Shown: positions 9,802-20,809, counted from the stretch's first letter. The stretch: DNA of 64,000 nucleotides from Carnobacterium gallinarum DSM 4847 (GCF_000744375.1 NZ_JQLU01000005.1:744001-808000), one strand, 5' to 3'. Notes: a model not told the origin generated them from the sequence alone. Program-made: numbers and translations.

Positions 9802-10899
9802 CTACTTCCCTTCTGGAATACTTTGCGCAATACAGTGAATGTTCCCACCACCAAGTAAAATTTCTCTTGCTGGCACGCCGATAATTTGTCTATCTGGATA
9901 GATTTCCTTTAATTGTGCTTCTGCTAGCAAATCATTTTTATCATCAAATAAGGGATAGATAATTCCTTGATTAGCCGTATAATAGCTTACATACGTTGCG
10001 GTTAAGCGATCTCCGGGAAAACGAGGCAACATTCCATTAACCGAGTCTACTCCCTGACTTTCCTCAGTTGTGATATACATAGGTTCAGGCATTAGCATCT
10101 TATGAATTAATAATTTGCGCCCTTTAGCATCTGTTGCATTTTTCAATACTTCATATGCCGCATGAGAAATATCATATTGTGGGTCACTTTGATCTTCTGT
10201 CCAAGTTAAGACAACTTCTCCTGGTCGAACAACGTTTAAAATATTGTCAATATCCCCATTGGTTTCATCTAAAAAATAACCCTGATTGATCCAAATAATT
10301 TTTTCAACATGACAGTAAGCTTTTAAAACAACCTCAATCTCAGACTTTGAAAGCTGACCATTACGTCCTTCCGATAGCAAAACTTCTTCTGTCGTAAATA
10401 AAGTACCTTCGCCGTCTACGTGAATCGAACAGCCTTCTAAAACAAAATCTGGCAATGAATAGTAATCAAGTTGATTGAACTCGCAAACTTTTGCGGCAAT
10501 TAAATCATCTTGATCCCACGGGAAATAAAGCCCGTCTAACAAGCCACCCCACGCATTAAAGCGCCAATCAACTCCACGAACTTCCTTGTGTTGATTCATC
10601 ACATAAGCGGGGCCAACGTCTTTCATCCAAGCATCATTATTGCTCATCTCTACCACTCGAATGGGATTTGGTAAGGCACTTCGAGCATGTTGGTATTGTT
10701 TTGCTGAAACCAGCATTGTAACAGGTTCAAAAGTGGCAATCGCCTTAGCCACTGCCCCATATGCAACTTGCGCTGGTTTGCCACCATTCCGCCAATTATC
10801 GGCGCGTTCTGGCCAAATCATATACGTTTCTTGATGAGGTTCAAACTCACCAGGCATCCAAAAACCATCTGCTTGAGGCGTTCCTTTTGACAACTTCAT
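9802..10899 (-). CDS. aguA2: agmatine deiminase paralogue AguA2, probably inactive
   Basis: 365 residues from the ATG at 10899; an upstream in-frame GTG directly abuts the AGGAG site and is unlikely to be used. The sequence is a full-length guanidino-group-modifying enzyme close to AguA1 at 11982, with the C-terminal LLGGGNIHC cysteine. But catalytic positions differ. NGHVDN of AguA1 is NGDIDN here (His to Asp at 216), EGGSIHVD is EGCSIHVD (Gly157 to Cys), and WVRDCGPTF is WMKDVGPAY. In Listeria the second paralogue also has Cys157 and is reported, as I recall, to lack deiminase activity. I infer a non-catalytic or altered role. Confidence 0.85.
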   Translation of the reverse strand: MKLSKGTPQADGFWMPGEFEPHQETYMIWPERADNWRNGGKPAQVAYGAVAKAIATFEPVTMLVSAKQYQHARSALPNPIRVVEMSNNDAWMKDVGPAYVMNQHKEVRGVDWRFNAWGGLLDGLYFPWDQDDLIAAKVCEFNQLDYYSLPDFVLEGCSIHVDGEGTLFTTEEVLLSEGRNGQLSKSEIEVVLKAYCHVEKIIWINQGYFLDETNGDIDNILNVVRPGEVVLTWTEDQSDPQYDISHAAYEVLKNATDAKGRKLLIHKMLMPEPMYITTEESQGVDSVNGMLPRFPGDRLTATYVSYYTANQGIIYPLFDDKNDLLAEAQLKEIYPDRQIIGVPAREILLGGGNIHCIAQSIPEGK

Positions 10900-11031
10900 A
10901 ACCTTATACACTCCTTTTATGTAAACCTAACTGCTTAAATATATCAGAAAATTTATAAATAGACTAGCAATCCCCCTTCAAAAAACGAAGGCTGGCTAAA
11001 TCAATCATTTAGCACAACCTTTCGCAACCTT

Positions 11032-11970
11032 TTACGCGGTAATCACTGTTCCAGTCTCTGCTTCTAATAAATTTTTGATATTTTTCAATGATGTTATCAC
11101 TGCTTTTCCTTTAGGATTTTCCTTAACAAAAGCAATGGCTGCTTCAACTTTAGGCAACATGCTTCCTGGTGCAAATTGATTTTGTTCACTATACATTTCC
11201 ATGTCTGCAACTGTTACTTGCATCAGCTCTTTTTGATCGGGTTGGTTGTAGTTAATCGCTACATGATCCACCCCAGTTAGAATCACTAACATATCCGCTT
11301 TGACTAAAACAGCAATCTTTTCAGAAGCAAAATCCTTATCGATTACTGCTTCAACACCTTGATAAGAACCATTGCGAATGACAACAGGGATTCCTCCTCC
11401 GCCACCAGCAATCGTAATCACACCACTTTCTACCAATTGTTGAATAACTGGATATTCAACGATATCAATTGGTTTTGGTGAGGGAACCACTTTACGGTAT
11501 CCACGACCCGCATCTTCTTTAAAGATAGCTGTTGATTTAGCTTGCTCTGCTTGTGCTTCTTCTAATGTTAGAAATGGACCAATGGGCTTGCTCGGTGCTT
11601 GAAAAGCCGGATCATCTTCACTAACAACTACTTGCGTTAACACCGTCACCGCTGATTTCTGAATATTGCGTTTCTTCAATTCATCAACTAATGCATTTTC
11701 TAACCAATAGCTGATACTTCCTTGCGTCATAGCTACTGCTGTGTCTAAAGGCATTGCAGGATTTTCAGCGCTTGAACCTAATTGCTGTTGTAATAATAAA
11801 TTTCCAACTTGTGGACCATTTCCATGAGAAATAATTAACTCATGACCAGCTTCAACAAAGTCAGCTAAATAATAGGATGTTTCCGCTAACGCTTTTTGTT
11901 GCGCTTGGGCACTGGCATCATCTGTTAAAATAGCATTTCCGCCTAATGCAACGACAATTCTCTTCTTCAT
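11032..11970 (-). CDS. arcC: carbamate kinase
   Basis: 312 residues with the amino-acid kinase fold: [13 protein letters not shown] at the N-terminus, [12 protein letters not shown] near 48-60, and [10 protein letters not shown] near 200. It transfers phosphate from carbamoyl phosphate to ADP, giving ATP, ammonia and CO2, the last step of agmatine fermentation. It is 11 bases after aguA1 and is the third enzyme of the pathway in this cluster. Confidence 0.95.
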   Translation of the reverse strand: MKKRIVVALGGNAILTDDASAQAQQKALAETSYYLADFVEAGHELIISHGNGPQVGNLLLQQQLGSSAENPAMPLDTAVAMTQGSISYWLENALVDELKKRNIQKSAVTVLTQVVVSEDDPAFQAPSKPIGPFLTLEEAQAEQAKSTAIFKEDAGRGYRKVVPSPKPIDIVEYPVIQQLVESGVITIAGGGGGIPVVIRNGSYQGVEAVIDKDFASEKIAVLVKADMLVILTGVDHVAINYNQPDQKELMQVTVADMEMYSEQNQFAPGSMLPKVEAAIAFVKENPKGKAVITSLKNIKNLLEAETGTVITA

Positions 11971-11981
11971 TTTCTCGCTCC

Positions 11982-13073
11982 TTATTTTGGCACTTGTTGA
12001 GTAATACAGTGAACATTACCCCCACCAAGTAAAATTTCTCTTGCTGCAACACCCACAACTTTACGATCTGGATAAAGTTCTTGTAACAAATTAATTGCTT
12101 TTTGATCGTTAGGATCATCGAACAACGGGACAATTACCCCACCATTAGCTGTATAATAATTCGCATAGCTTGCCGCCAAACGATCGCCCATTTCTCTAGG
12201 AAGTGTACCATCAACAGCGTCTACACCTTGACTTTCAGCATTCGTAATTAAGATTGGTTTTGGTACGTGTAATTTATGCACCTTTAATTTGCGACCTTTT
12301 GCATCAGTTTCAGATTCTAGAATTTCCAAACATTCTCTAGAAATCTCATATTGCGGATCCGTTTCATCATCTGTCCAAGCTAACACAACTTCTCCTGGCT
12401 TCACAATATTGATGATATTATCCACATGCCCATTGGTTTCATCCAAATAAATTCCACGTTTTAGCCAAATGATTTTTTCTAATGACAAATATTCTTTTAA
12501 CACTTGTTCAATTTGCTCTTTTGATAATTGAGAATTACGTCCTTCAGAAAGTAAACATTCTTCAGTTGTGATCAACGTTCCTTCGCCATCCACATGAATC
12601 GAACCGCCTTCTAAGACAAAATCGTTTAAACGATAGCGATCTTTAAATTCAACTTCGCAGATTTTTTGTGCTACTTGATCGTCCTTATCCCACGGAAAAT
12701 AAAGTCCGTCGACTAAACCACCCCACGAATTAAAGGCCCAATCAACCCCACGAATCACACCATCTTCATTCTTGACAAATGTTGGACCGCAATCACGAAC
12801 CCAGGCATCATCATTATCCACTTCAATAACACGAACGCCATCTGGTAACATATGACGCGCATTATCATATTGCGCTGGTGAAACACCCACAGTAACTGGC
12901 TCAAACTCATGAATCGCAACTGCGACATCGACAAACGTTTTTTGTGCTGGTTTTCCACCATTGCGCCAGTTATCTGGACGTTCTGGCCATAAAATATAAA
13001 CACCTTGGTGTGGTTCAAATTCTCCTGGCATACGGAATCCATCTTTTTTGGGTGAGCTATCAATTGTTTTCAT
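11982..13073 (-). CDS. aguA: agmatine deiminase
   Basis: 363 residues. It hydrolyses agmatine to N-carbamoylputrescine and ammonia. All expected catalytic elements are visible: WVRDCGPTF (Asp94), EGGSIHVD (Glu155, Gly157), NGHVDN (His216, Asp218) and the C-terminal GGGNVHC nucleophile Cys. It lies between the (broken) MATE gene and arcC in the same orientation. With ptcA, the antiporter and arcC it forms the complete ATP-yielding agmatine pathway. Confidence 0.96.
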   Translation of the reverse strand: MKTIDSSPKKDGFRMPGEFEPHQGVYILWPERPDNWRNGGKPAQKTFVDVAVAIHEFEPVTVGVSPAQYDNARHMLPDGVRVIEVDNDDAWVRDCGPTFVKNEDGVIRGVDWAFNSWGGLVDGLYFPWDKDDQVAQKICEVEFKDRYRLNDFVLEGGSIHVDGEGTLITTEECLLSEGRNSQLSKEQIEQVLKEYLSLEKIIWLKRGIYLDETNGHVDNIINIVKPGEVVLAWTDDETDPQYEISRECLEILESETDAKGRKLKVHKLHVPKPILITNAESQGVDAVDGTLPREMGDRLAASYANYYTANGGVIVPLFDDPNDQKAINLLQELYPDRKVVGVAAREILLGGGNVHCITQQVPK

Positions 13074-13113
13074 CTTTTCTTCTTCCTTTCCAATTTAAGT
13101 GAATTATTTATTT

Positions 13114-13210
13114 TTAAGATACAATCTCGCCATTAACCATTGTTAAAACCGATTGTGTTTGACTTATTTTTTCAGTTGTTGCAATTAAAATAGTTGTATC
13201 AGCTTTTACA
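13114..13210 (-). pseudogene. Possible remnant of the 3' end of an ABC exporter gene
   Basis: Just after the MATE reading frame, in another frame, about 30 codons read ADTTILIATTEK and then ..VLTMVNGEIVS before a stop at 13114. This resembles the end of an ABC exporter ATPase (TTILIA before the switch His, then a line of the type 'vl..G.iv'). The switch residue itself is Thr rather than His. I infer that a deletion joined the MATE gene to the tail of an ABC gene; the match is short. Confidence 0.3.
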
Positions 13211-14587
13211 TAACAACATTCCTTCATCTAACGACTTCAATTGAAGCAATTCGTTACGAATCAAAATAACAGACAAGACAAATGCAATTATATCCGCTAC
13301 AGGCTGACTATGCCATACTCCATCAACACCATATACATTTGAAAATAAGAACATTAAAGGGATGGCTAAAATCAAAAAGCGTGAAACGCCTAAAATAATT
13401 GACAATTTAATCTTATCAATCGCTTGAAAATAACCAGACATGATATTGGAAGTTAGACCGAATGCTGAACAGCCAATCATAATAAATGCATTATGTGAAG
13501 TTACGGCTACTAGTTATTGATCACCACCGGCAAACAACTCAATCATATTCGTTGAAAATACAGCAAACAATCCCGTTAAAACAGCAACAATAATAAAATT
13601 ACTGCTGATGCTAATATTGATTAATTCTAAAAGACGGTTTTTCAATTTAGCACCATAATTGTAACTAGCGATTGGTTGCATGCCGTTTGTTAATGCTGTT
13701 GTGACTAGATTTAGATTATAGAAGATATAGCCGTTGATAATACCAAATGAAGCCACATCCGTACTAGTTCCTAGCTTTCCTAGCAACACATTGACAACCC
13801 ACGTAAAGATAAAGCTTGAGATTTGCACAATGAAGAAGGGCAGACCAATAATCAACATATTTTTCATATCAGGGAGGTTCATTTTCATACTCAATCGAAT
13901 ACGAAATCCGGTTTTTCCGACTAAGAAATACACGATTGCCAAAAACCAAACACCGATAGATAAAGCGTAGTAAATCGCAACACTGACAATTCCTAGATTG
14001 GCAACTATCACCCCGTAATACAGTTCAACAATTGCAATCACAGAAGCGAGAGTCATTAGAAAAGTTGCAATAATCGGTTTTTCATCTACTCGAACCATAT
14101 AACAGAGCAATTGACCAATCACGCTAAAAGGAAAACCAATCATAAATATCTGAATAAACGTTGTTGAATGATCTAAAATATCGGGCGTTGCGCCTAATAA
14201 ACTAGCGACACTACTAGCATTTAAACCAATAACGACAGCTACAATTACCGTAATAATGGTAGTTAACCAAAATCCTTCAGAGAAAATCCGATGCGCCTCA
14301 GCTTTTTTGTCTTCACCTAATTTAATCGCTGACATGGTACTTATCCCAATTCCGAAGGCCCCACCTAGCGCTAAACTAAGCAATTCCAACGGCATAATAA
14401 TACTAACCGTCGCTAAACCTAATGCTCCTAAACCATTGCCAATAATGACACCTTCAATCATCACCATAATGGCTTGGGCAAATACCCCGATTAACGTGCT
14501 AGCGCCATATTTTAGAAATAAGCTTTTAATCGGCTTACCCCCTAGTTCGCCTTCAGCAACTTCGATTGTTTCCATACTATCATTCAT
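13199..14587 (-). pseudogene. MATE-family efflux transporter, interrupted by one stop codon
   Basis: The first part (14587 to 13514, 357 residues) is a multi-membrane-pass MATE transporter. The frame stops at a single TAA (13514-13516) after ELFAGGDQ. The same frame continues directly with LVAVTSHNAFIMIGCSAFGL and on to a stop at 13199, giving about 463 codons in all. This is one nonsense codon rather than a frameshift. Read-through or a sequencing error would give a whole protein of usual length. It is an addition to the Listeria-type agmatine cluster, between the antiporter and aguA, and its substrate is unknown. Confidence 0.75.
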
Positions 14588-14621
14588 CTGTTTATCCTCT
14601 CTTTCTCAAGGATAGCGAAAT

Positions 14622-15980
14622 TTATTTCTGAGAACCTTTTTTACCAGCAAAATGAATACATAATTCGCCAACAATAACTGAGATAATCGTTCCAATAAGG
14701 ACAGGAATTTTCTCACCATATTCGCTACTAGCCAATGGAATCGTTGAAAAGAATAACGTAATAATCAATAAAGCGAGTGGCACATAGGCAATAATTCTTA
14801 GCAAAGTTGGACCACCGGGAACTTTAAATGGACGTTCTGTATCTGGATCAATTTTGCGTAATTTTAGGAATGCTGGGAACATCATAATATATGAAAGTAA
14901 CAATGCCACTACATTTAATGAGAAGAAGGCCCAGAAAATATTTTCATTTGGAATAAATGGTGCAGCAATAACTAAGACAGAAGCTACAATTCCATTCATC
15001 ATTGAAGCGCCAATTGGCATTTGGTTTTTAGGATTTTCCTTAGCAAAAACAGCTGGCATATCATGATTTTTGGCTGCATAAAAGGCTACATAGTTTACAC
15101 CTAATGCCCATGAAATCAGATTTGCTGCTAAGGTATACATAAATAACAAACCAATAATCACAACAAATGGATTAACACCGCCAACTAAAAGGATAAAGCT
15201 ATCAATTAAACCACCTGAAGTTGATAGTTGATCGGCAGGGACTGCAGCACCCATTCCAAAGGCTGCAAACAAGTAGAAGAAGGCAATTAAAATTCCGCCA
15301 TAAATAATTGCTTGAGGAATTTGTTTCTTAGGATTTTCCATATCGCTCGCTAACGTTGTGACTACTTCAAAGCCTAAAAAGTTAAATAAAATAACAGATA
15401 TAAAGGATAAACTCTTTAAATCAAACTTAGGTAATAACGCAGCACCTGAGAAATCATTTGCCATCCCAACGGTAACTGCATGATAAATTCCTAACACACC
15501 TAAACAAAGCATAATCGATACTTTAGCGAAGGCTGCCAGATTTAGAATCCATTTGCTGTCGCTGACTGGGTAACAGCTGATTGCGGTTACAAGCCAGATA
15601 AAAATTAATTGAGCAATAATCAATATCGGTTTATTTAAAGATAACCCAAAAATCTGAGTCATTACTTCAGTGAATAGAACCGCCAAACTCGCCATCCATA
15701 TAGGGAAATTCAACCAATAAAACCAAGCGACGCGTCCGCCCCAACGACGACCAAAAGCCATCTTGACCCAATCATAGATTCCACCATCACCTGTGTAGGT
15801 AGTTCCTAGCTCCGCTGAAATTAATCCATAAGGTAGGAAGAATAAGATTAATAGTGAGCCCCACCAGAAAAATTGAGACGAACCGATTGCTGCAGCAGGG
15901 GCAGCAGATTCAACAACAAGAATAACAACGACTGCCATTAAAACTGCGTCAAACAAACGAAATTTCTTTTTTTCTTTCAT
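14622..15980 (-). CDS. aguD: APC-family antiporter, probably agmatine/putrescine exchanger
   Basis: 452 residues, about 12 membrane segments, of the amino acid-polyamine-organocation superfamily. In agmatine deiminase clusters this gene takes up agmatine in exchange for putrescine. Substrate is inferred from its place between ptcA and aguA. The ATG at 15980 has an AGGTGCG site upstream. An IS1202-family element is inserted only 34 bases upstream of this start, cutting it off from ptcA, so expression may depend on a promoter in the IS. Confidence 0.85.
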   Translation of the reverse strand: MKEKKKFRLFDAVLMAVVVILVVESAAPAAAIGSSQFFWWGSLLILFFLPYGLISAELGTTYTGDGGIYDWVKMAFGRRWGGRVAWFYWLNFPIWMASLAVLFTEVMTQIFGLSLNKPILIIAQLIFIWLVTAISCYPVSDSKWILNLAAFAKVSIMLCLGVLGIYHAVTVGMANDFSGAALLPKFDLKSLSFISVILFNFLGFEVVTTLASDMENPKKQIPQAIIYGGILIAFFYLFAAFGMGAAVPADQLSTSGGLIDSFILLVGGVNPFVVIIGLLFMYTLAANLISWALGVNYVAFYAAKNHDMPAVFAKENPKNQMPIGASMMNGIVASVLVIAAPFIPNENIFWAFFSLNVVALLLSYIMMFPAFLKLRKIDPDTERPFKVPGGPTLLRIIAYVPLALLIITLFFSTIPLASSEYGEKIPVLIGTIISVIVGELCIHFAGKKGSQK

Positions 15981-16014
15981 GTTTTATACGCACCTTTCAA
16001 TTGTGAATAAGAGC

Positions 16015-16042
16015 AATAGCTGAAAAAGAGGAAACCCGATTA
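16015..16042. repeat. Left copy of the IS1202-type target duplication (27-28 bp)
   Basis: The 28 bases beginning AATAGCTGAAAAAGAGG and ending CCCGATTA are identical to 17623-17650 on the other side of the insertion element. An A shared with the element end makes the true length 27 or 28. Confidence 0.92.
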
Positions 16043-17622
16043 TGTCAAGCGAAAGGTAAAATGTCCTAAACCTTAAGCTCACATTAATGCAAGCTTTTCC
16101 TTCGTAAAAACTTGCATTAATGTGACCGTATTTGGTAAAATGAGTGTTAAGCTGCTCGTTCAGCTTCGTATTCTTCGAGTGTTTTTCCGATGCTGCGAAG
16201 ATATCTTTTGAAAGACTCTAGTTTCCACGGGTGAGATTGTGGGGGAATATACTGGCGTCTTTCTTTTTTTTGCTCTGGAATCGGGTCAAACTCTGTTGAA
16301 TAGTCGTCATGTTCTTTCAGTCTCCTTGTTGTGTATATTTTTTCAGCGATATTTACATAGATTTCGCCGTTAAAGGATTCGATAACGAGGGCTTTTGATC
16401 CGCGTGTAAAGTACTGATCTTCGCTACCCTCCGTCGGTAAATAGTAGTTATTTTGATACCGAATGTGATGCCCACTATCGATTTTTCTATTTGCGACTCG
16501 TGCTAATAATAAATTCATCTCTGATTTCGTAGGTGCCTTCTCATAGATTGATTCCTTCGTCTTATTACCAAACTTCCTGTTAAATGATTGAATCCATTTT
16601 GTTAAAAAATGATTGGCTTCCACAATAGATTGGATCCCTGCTAATTCTAAATCTACAGGAAGTCGTGATTGAACCGTGCCGTTTAATCGTTCTACACGGC
16701 CTTTCGCTTGTGGAATAGAGGAGGTACGAATGTCAATACCGAGTTGATGGCAGGCAAAACCAAATTGCGTGAAGGTATCTTCCTCAACGACTTTCTTGGT
16801 TTTGGATTGATAGTCAAAAACGGTTCGTTTATCGGTTAAAAAAGCTAAAGGAATCCCTCGGTTACGGAGGATCTGATGGAGCACATGATAATAGCCATTG
16901 AGCGTTTCTTGCGTGTCGAAATACCCACCAACGATATCCCCAGAAGCGTCATCAATCGCTAAGTGAAGATGGGTGACGTCGTTCCCGAACCAATTGTATG
17001 AACTGGCATCCATTTGAATCAGCTCTCCTTGGTATTTTTTCCTAGAGCGGCTAGGATGGATTTTTTCGGGTGAAGCCAGTTGATCTTCGGCTCTTGGAAG
17101 CAGTGGATTATCAAGCTTTGTCTTTGCTTTCATTGATTGTGCTTTGATTCGAGCTTTTATTTTTTTTCGTGTCTTTCTTTGTGTTTTAGGTGAGATAATA
17201 TTCGCTAGGTATAAAATATTTCGAATCGTTGTATCGGTGTAACAGATCGCATAATCCTCCTTTAATATTTCAGTAAAGTGCTTCACATTCGGTTTTATAT
17301 TAAACTGTTGATAAAGCCCAATGATTTGTTTTTTTACATCCTCCGGTACGGCATGCATCTGTTTTTTTCCTCTATTGCCGTGTGAAAAAACAGCCTTTCC
17401 TCCTTCTTGATATTTTTGGATTAATCGATTGACTTGTCTGATCGAGAGATCTAGTTCAACACAAGCTCTCTTCTTATCTTTTCTTTTTTCTGTGACAGCT
17501 TTTATTACGTTATATTTCTTATCTTCATTCATTGTTAGTATTATCCTTTTCATGGTTTGATTTTATCACGAAGGGACATTTTGTGCTTCGATTACATTAA
17601 GACATTATCATGTTCGAACGAT
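16043..17622 (-). mobile_element. IS1202-family insertion sequence, copy A
   Basis: About 1580 bp carrying one transposase gene and flanked by a 27-28-bp direct repeat. The ends begin TGTCAAGCG and, on the other side, TATCGTTCG, with weak terminal inversion (both reach ..AATGTC.TAA). Very long target duplications are a known mark of the IS1202 group. The element splits ptcA from the antiporter gene. An identical transposase is in copy B at 46503. Confidence 0.9.
16147..17553 (-). CDS. IS1202-family transposase (copy A)
   Basis: 468 residues: N-terminal helix-turn-helix (RACVELDLSIRQVNRLIQKY, about 28-48), then an integrase-type DDE core with QMDASSYNWFG, FLTDKRTVFDY and AKGRVERLNG carrying the three acidic residues. 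It is intact and identical in protein sequence to the transposase at 46572-47978, so the two copies spread recently. Confidence 0.93.
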   Translation of the reverse strand: MKRIILTMNEDKKYNVIKAVTEKRKDKKRACVELDLSIRQVNRLIQKYQEGGKAVFSHGNRGKKQMHAVPEDVKKQIIGLYQQFNIKPNVKHFTEILKEDYAICYTDTTIRNILYLANIISPKTQRKTRKKIKARIKAQSMKAKTKLDNPLLPRAEDQLASPEKIHPSRSRKKYQGELIQMDASSYNWFGNDVTHLHLAIDDASGDIVGGYFDTQETLNGYYHVLHQILRNRGIPLAFLTDKRTVFDYQSKTKKVVEEDTFTQFGFACHQLGIDIRTSSIPQAKGRVERLNGTVQSRLPVDLELAGIQSIVEANHFLTKWIQSFNRKFGNKTKESIYEKAPTKSEMNLLLARVANRKIDSGHHIRYQNNYYLPTEGSEDQYFTRGSKALVIESFNGEIYVNIAEKIYTTRRLKEHDDYSTEFDPIPEQKKERRQYIPPQSHPWKLESFKRYLRSIGKTLEEYEAERAA

Positions 17623-17650
17623 AATAGCTGAAAAAGAGGAAACCCGATTA
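17623..17650. repeat. Right copy of the IS1202-type target duplication
   Basis: Identical to 16015-16042; it lies between the element and the stop codon of ptcA, 45 bases away. Confidence 0.92.
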
Positions 17651-17695
17651 ATATGTGTCTCGCTCTTTTCCATTAAACTGTTTAGTTAAGCTTTT

Positions 17696-18724
17696 TTAGT
17701 TTGATTCGATAACAGCATTTCTCAACATTAATTCAAATTCTGCATCATATTTAAGCGCTACTGCTTCACTTGCATAATTTAAATGAGGATTTAAGAAATA
17801 AACTAATAATGCACGCATTGCTGTTAAACGATTGCCAGCTTCATCTAATACAACTGAATAAGGCGCATCTAAAACTTCATCTGTCACTTCTTCACCACGA
17901 GTTGCAGGTAAACAATGTAAGAATTTCACAGTTGGTGCAGCCATATCAATCATCCCTTTGTTGACTTGATATTTAGGATAGAAAGTAGCCATACGTTCTG
18001 CTTCTGATAATTCTGCTTCATATAAACCATACCAAACATCTGTATAAATGAAATCAGCATCGGTTAATGCTTCTTTTGCATCTTCAGTGATTAACACGCT
18101 ACCGCCAGAAAGTTCTGCATTTTTACGACCAATTGCTACTGTTTCTTCTTTAATTTGAAAACCTTTAGGACCATATTGCACAAAATTCATGCCCATTTTT
18201 GTTGCCATAAACATTGTTGAAACACATACTTGAGTGGCATCCCCAACAAAAACAATTTTACAATCGCTTAGTTTTTTTCCTGCTGGAAGATGTTCAGTCA
18301 TAGTAATGATATCTCCTAACTCTTGTGTTGGGTGATTGTAATCACTCATCCCATTAATAACTGGAATCGTTGCATTGTCCGCTAACTCTACAACTGTATG
18401 ATGACGTTCAACACGAGCCATTAAGATATCAACTAAACGAGAAAGTACACGAGCTGTGTCGCCAACTGATTCATGTCCGCCTAATTGAATTTGACCTGGT
18501 GCTAAATATTGAGCATGTCCACCAAGTTGAGTCATTGCTGTTTCAAATGAAACACGGGTACGAGTTGAAGATTGTTCAAAAATCATGCCTAACGTTTTAT
18601 CTTTTAATAGTGGAGGATAATAGCCATCTTTAATTGATTCTTTTAATTTTAAACCTAATTGAATTAAATAATCGATTTCTGCTTGTGTAAAATTAGTTGT
18701 GTCGATAAAATCTCTTTTTGTCAT
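17696..18724 (-). CDS. ptcA: putrescine carbamoyltransferase
   Basis: 342 residues from the ATG at 18724, which has AGGTGG 8 bases upstream; an in-frame GTG at 18736 is less likely. The transcarbamylase signatures are the carbamoyl-phosphate site [18 protein letters not shown] near 135 and [10 protein letters not shown] in the C-terminal half. The long C-terminal helix tail after MRALLVYFL is typical of putrescine rather than ornithine transcarbamylases. It phosphorolyses carbamoylputrescine to putrescine and carbamoyl phosphate. It is the first gene of the cluster, now separated from the rest by the IS1202-family element. Confidence 0.92.
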   Translation of the reverse strand: MTKRDFIDTTNFTQAEIDYLIQLGLKLKESIKDGYYPPLLKDKTLGMIFEQSSTRTRVSFETAMTQLGGHAQYLAPGQIQLGGHESVGDTARVLSRLVDILMARVERHHTVVELADNATIPVINGMSDYNHPTQELGDIITMTEHLPAGKKLSDCKIVFVGDATQVCVSTMFMATKMGMNFVQYGPKGFQIKEETVAIGRKNAELSGGSVLITEDAKEALTDADFIYTDVWYGLYEAELSEAERMATFYPKYQVNKGMIDMAAPTVKFLHCLPATRGEEVTDEVLDAPYSVVLDEAGNRLTAMRALLVYFLNPHLNYASEAVALKYDAEFELMLRNAVIESN

Positions 18725-18820
18725 TTGTTTTTCCACCTATCATTTTTATTTGATTTGTCGAATCCTCGAGTATTCTTTTGACACGTTAAGCATACCTTTC
18801 TCAACTATTTTTTTAAAGAG

Positions 18821-18836
18821 TTTACAGCGCTTTCAT
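18821..18836. promoter_or_regulatory. CcpA cre-like site upstream of ptcA
   Basis: On the minus strand ATGAAAGCGCTGTAAA fits the first ten positions of the catabolite-response element and deviates in the last six. It lies about 100 bases upstream of ptcA, where CcpA control of agmatine genes would be expected. Confidence 0.5.
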
Positions 18837-18918
18837 ACCTAAGCAGAGTGAGATGTATTTTGTTACATTTAGTGAAACAGGTTACATAGGATTCAGAAAT
18901 TAATAGATTCAATCCACA

Positions 18919-18955
18919 AAAAGAGAGACAAATCATTAGCTGACTTGTCTCTCTT
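18919..18955 (-). terminator. Terminator after purR
   Basis: Arms AAGAGAGACAA and TTGTCTCTCTT enclose a loop of about 15 bases. It lies 20 bases after the purR stop codon, with few T residues following. Confidence 0.65.
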
Positions 18956-18974
18956 GCATATTATATATCGACTT

Positions 18975-19808
18975 CTATTTCTTCACTTGATAATAATTTC
19001 CTGGGCTTACATGAATCGTTTTGTCGCGAATATCGACTTCATCCACACACAATAACGAAGAGTAATCATCAATCATCCGGTTGCCACTAAATGTTGACTC
19101 TGCAAACACCGTTACACCGACTAGTTCAGCTTCAAACTCATCAATCAAACTCTTCATTCCATTAACCGTTCCGCCACCCTTCATAAAGTCATCCACGATT
19201 AATACTCGTGAACCACGTTTCAGGCTACGTTTTGACAACTCCATTTTTTCAACACGTTCTGATGAACCAGACACATAGTTGATACTAACTGTTGAACCTT
19301 CTGTAATTTTTGAGTCACGACGCACAATAACAAAAGGAACATTTAGATAGCTAGAAACAGCCTGTGCAATTGGCACACCTTTTGTAGCAACAGTCATAAC
19401 CGCATCGATTTTTTCATTTAAGTATTGCGTTGCGATAATTTTACCAACTTGACGCAAGACACTTGGCTCACCTAACAAATCTGATAAATAAACATATCCA
19501 CCTGGAAGTAGGCGATCTTGTTCAGATAAACGAATGCACATTTCTTTCACAAATTCATCTGCTTCAACTTTATCAATTTCAGGAATAAATTTTACACCAC
19601 CAGCTGCACCAGGAACTGTCTCTAACGTTCCAGTACCACGTTCTCTAAACGTTTTTTTCACAATGGTTAAATCTTCACTGATTGAAGACTTTGCTGAATC
19701 ATAGCGATTAGCAAAATAAGTCAAAGAAACTAATGTATGGGGTCTTTCTAATAAATAACGTGTCATATCAATTAAGCGTTCACTTCTTTTTACCTTCAAA
19801 ATTGTCAC
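18975..19808 (-). CDS. purR: purine operon repressor PurR
   Basis: 277 residues: an N-terminal winged-helix domain (1-75) and a C-terminal phosphoribosyltransferase-like domain that senses PRPP, with the PRPP loop VLIVDDFMKGGGTVNG near 200-215. It controls purine synthesis genes. It normally follows ispE; here about 20 kb of other genes lie between them. Confidence 0.96.
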   Translation of the reverse strand: MTILKVKRSERLIDMTRYLLERPHTLVSLTYFANRYDSAKSSISEDLTIVKKTFRERGTGTLETVPGAAGGVKFIPEIDKVEADEFVKEMCIRLSEQDRLLPGGYVYLSDLLGEPSVLRQVGKIIATQYLNEKIDAVMTVATKGVPIAQAVSSYLNVPFVIVRRDSKITEGSTVSINYVSGSSERVEKMELSKRSLKRGSRVLIVDDFMKGGGTVNGMKSLIDEFEAELVGVTVFAESTFSGNRMIDDYSSLLCVDEVDIRDKTIHVSPGNYYQVKK

Positions 19809-19929
19809 CTCTTTATTTTAATTTTAGTCTAGAATTTTTCACTTTCCTTATTATAATCGTTTTTCACGAAAAAAGGTAGTTAATTCTTTTAAAAACAGTT
19901 AAATTGTTCGTTTTTATTATATTTTTCTC

Positions 19930-19968
19930 ATAAAAAAAGAGGAGAATTTTCGGATTCCCCCCTTTTTT
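19930..19968 (-). terminator. Terminator after the zinc permease gene
   Basis: The arms AAAAAGAGGAGAATTTTC and GGATTCCCCCCTTTTTT pair with some G-U and mismatches; T runs at both ends allow use in either direction. Confidence 0.6.
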
Positions 19969-19975
19969 GACTAAT

Positions 19976-20809
19976 TTATTTAATTCGGCTAGTCTTTTTT
20001 CTAAAAAGTGACAATAATTTTCCAATCATACCACTAAAAATAAAGATGACAATAAAAATTAACGTAATTGTTGCTCCTGGTGGTGTGCCTAATTCATAAG
20101 AAGTCGTTAATCCACCAAACATGCCAATCAATCCTACAACCACACCCATTAACATGACTAAATTAAAGCTTTTAGATAAACGCATAGCAATCGCCGCTGG
20201 TAAAATCATAATTGCAGAGACTAATAACGCACCAGCAATCGGCATAATCACAGCAATGGTGATCCCTGTGATAACGTTAAACAATAGTGACATAAAACGC
20301 ACAGGTAACCCCGCTGTAAAAGCTGTATCTTCATCAAAAGTTAACACATACATTGGCTTTCTAAATAAGAAAAACAGAAGAACAATGATTGTAAACAAAA
20401 CGGCCAATAAATAAACTTGTTCTTGGCTAATCGTTACAATCGAGCCAAATAAATATTGCTGAATACTAGAAGTACCACTTCCTTCATCTAAACTCATCAA
20501 AACTAACGCAATCGATAAACCTGCTGACATTAAAACCGCAATTGAAACTTCTGAATAAGTTTTATAGATACTTCGGATATATTCAATGACTACTGCAGCA
20601 ATCACTACAATAATTAATGTGGTTACAGTCGGATTTACATTTACAAACATTCCTAAAGCCACTCCGGCTAAGGAAATATGTGACAATGTATCTGCCATTA
20701 AAGATTGTCTACGCAAAACTAAGAATAAGCCTAATAATGGCGCAATAACGGCAATTAAGAACGAGGCTTGGAAGGCATGTTGCATGAATTCATGGCGAAA
20801 CATCTCCAC
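19976..20809 (-). CDS. znuB: zinc ABC transporter permease
   Basis: 277 residues, ABC-3 family permease with about eight membrane segments. The GTG at 20809 has AGGAGG 7 bases upstream, so the start overlaps the ATPase gene end by 55 bases, which suggests translational coupling. With the ATPase and the His-rich lipoprotein it forms a zinc importer. Confidence 0.9.
   Translation of the reverse strand: MEMFRHEFMQHAFQASFLIAVIAPLLGLFLVLRRQSLMADTLSHISLAGVALGMFVNVNPTVTTLIIVVIAAVVIEYIRSIYKTYSEVSIAVLMSAGLSIALVLMSLDEGSGTSSIQQYLFGSIVTISQEQVYLLAVLFTIIVLLFFLFRKPMYVLTFDEDTAFTAGLPVRFMSLLFNVITGITIAVIMPIAGALLVSAIMILPAAIAMRLSKSFNLVMLMGVVVGLIGMFGGLTTSYELGTPPGATITLIFIVIFIFSGMIGKLLSLFRKKTSRIK

Noticed and set aside
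12755..13063. Minus-strand 102-codon frame inside aguA
   Set aside because: It is another frame of the agmatine deiminase gene, whose own frame has full family motifs.
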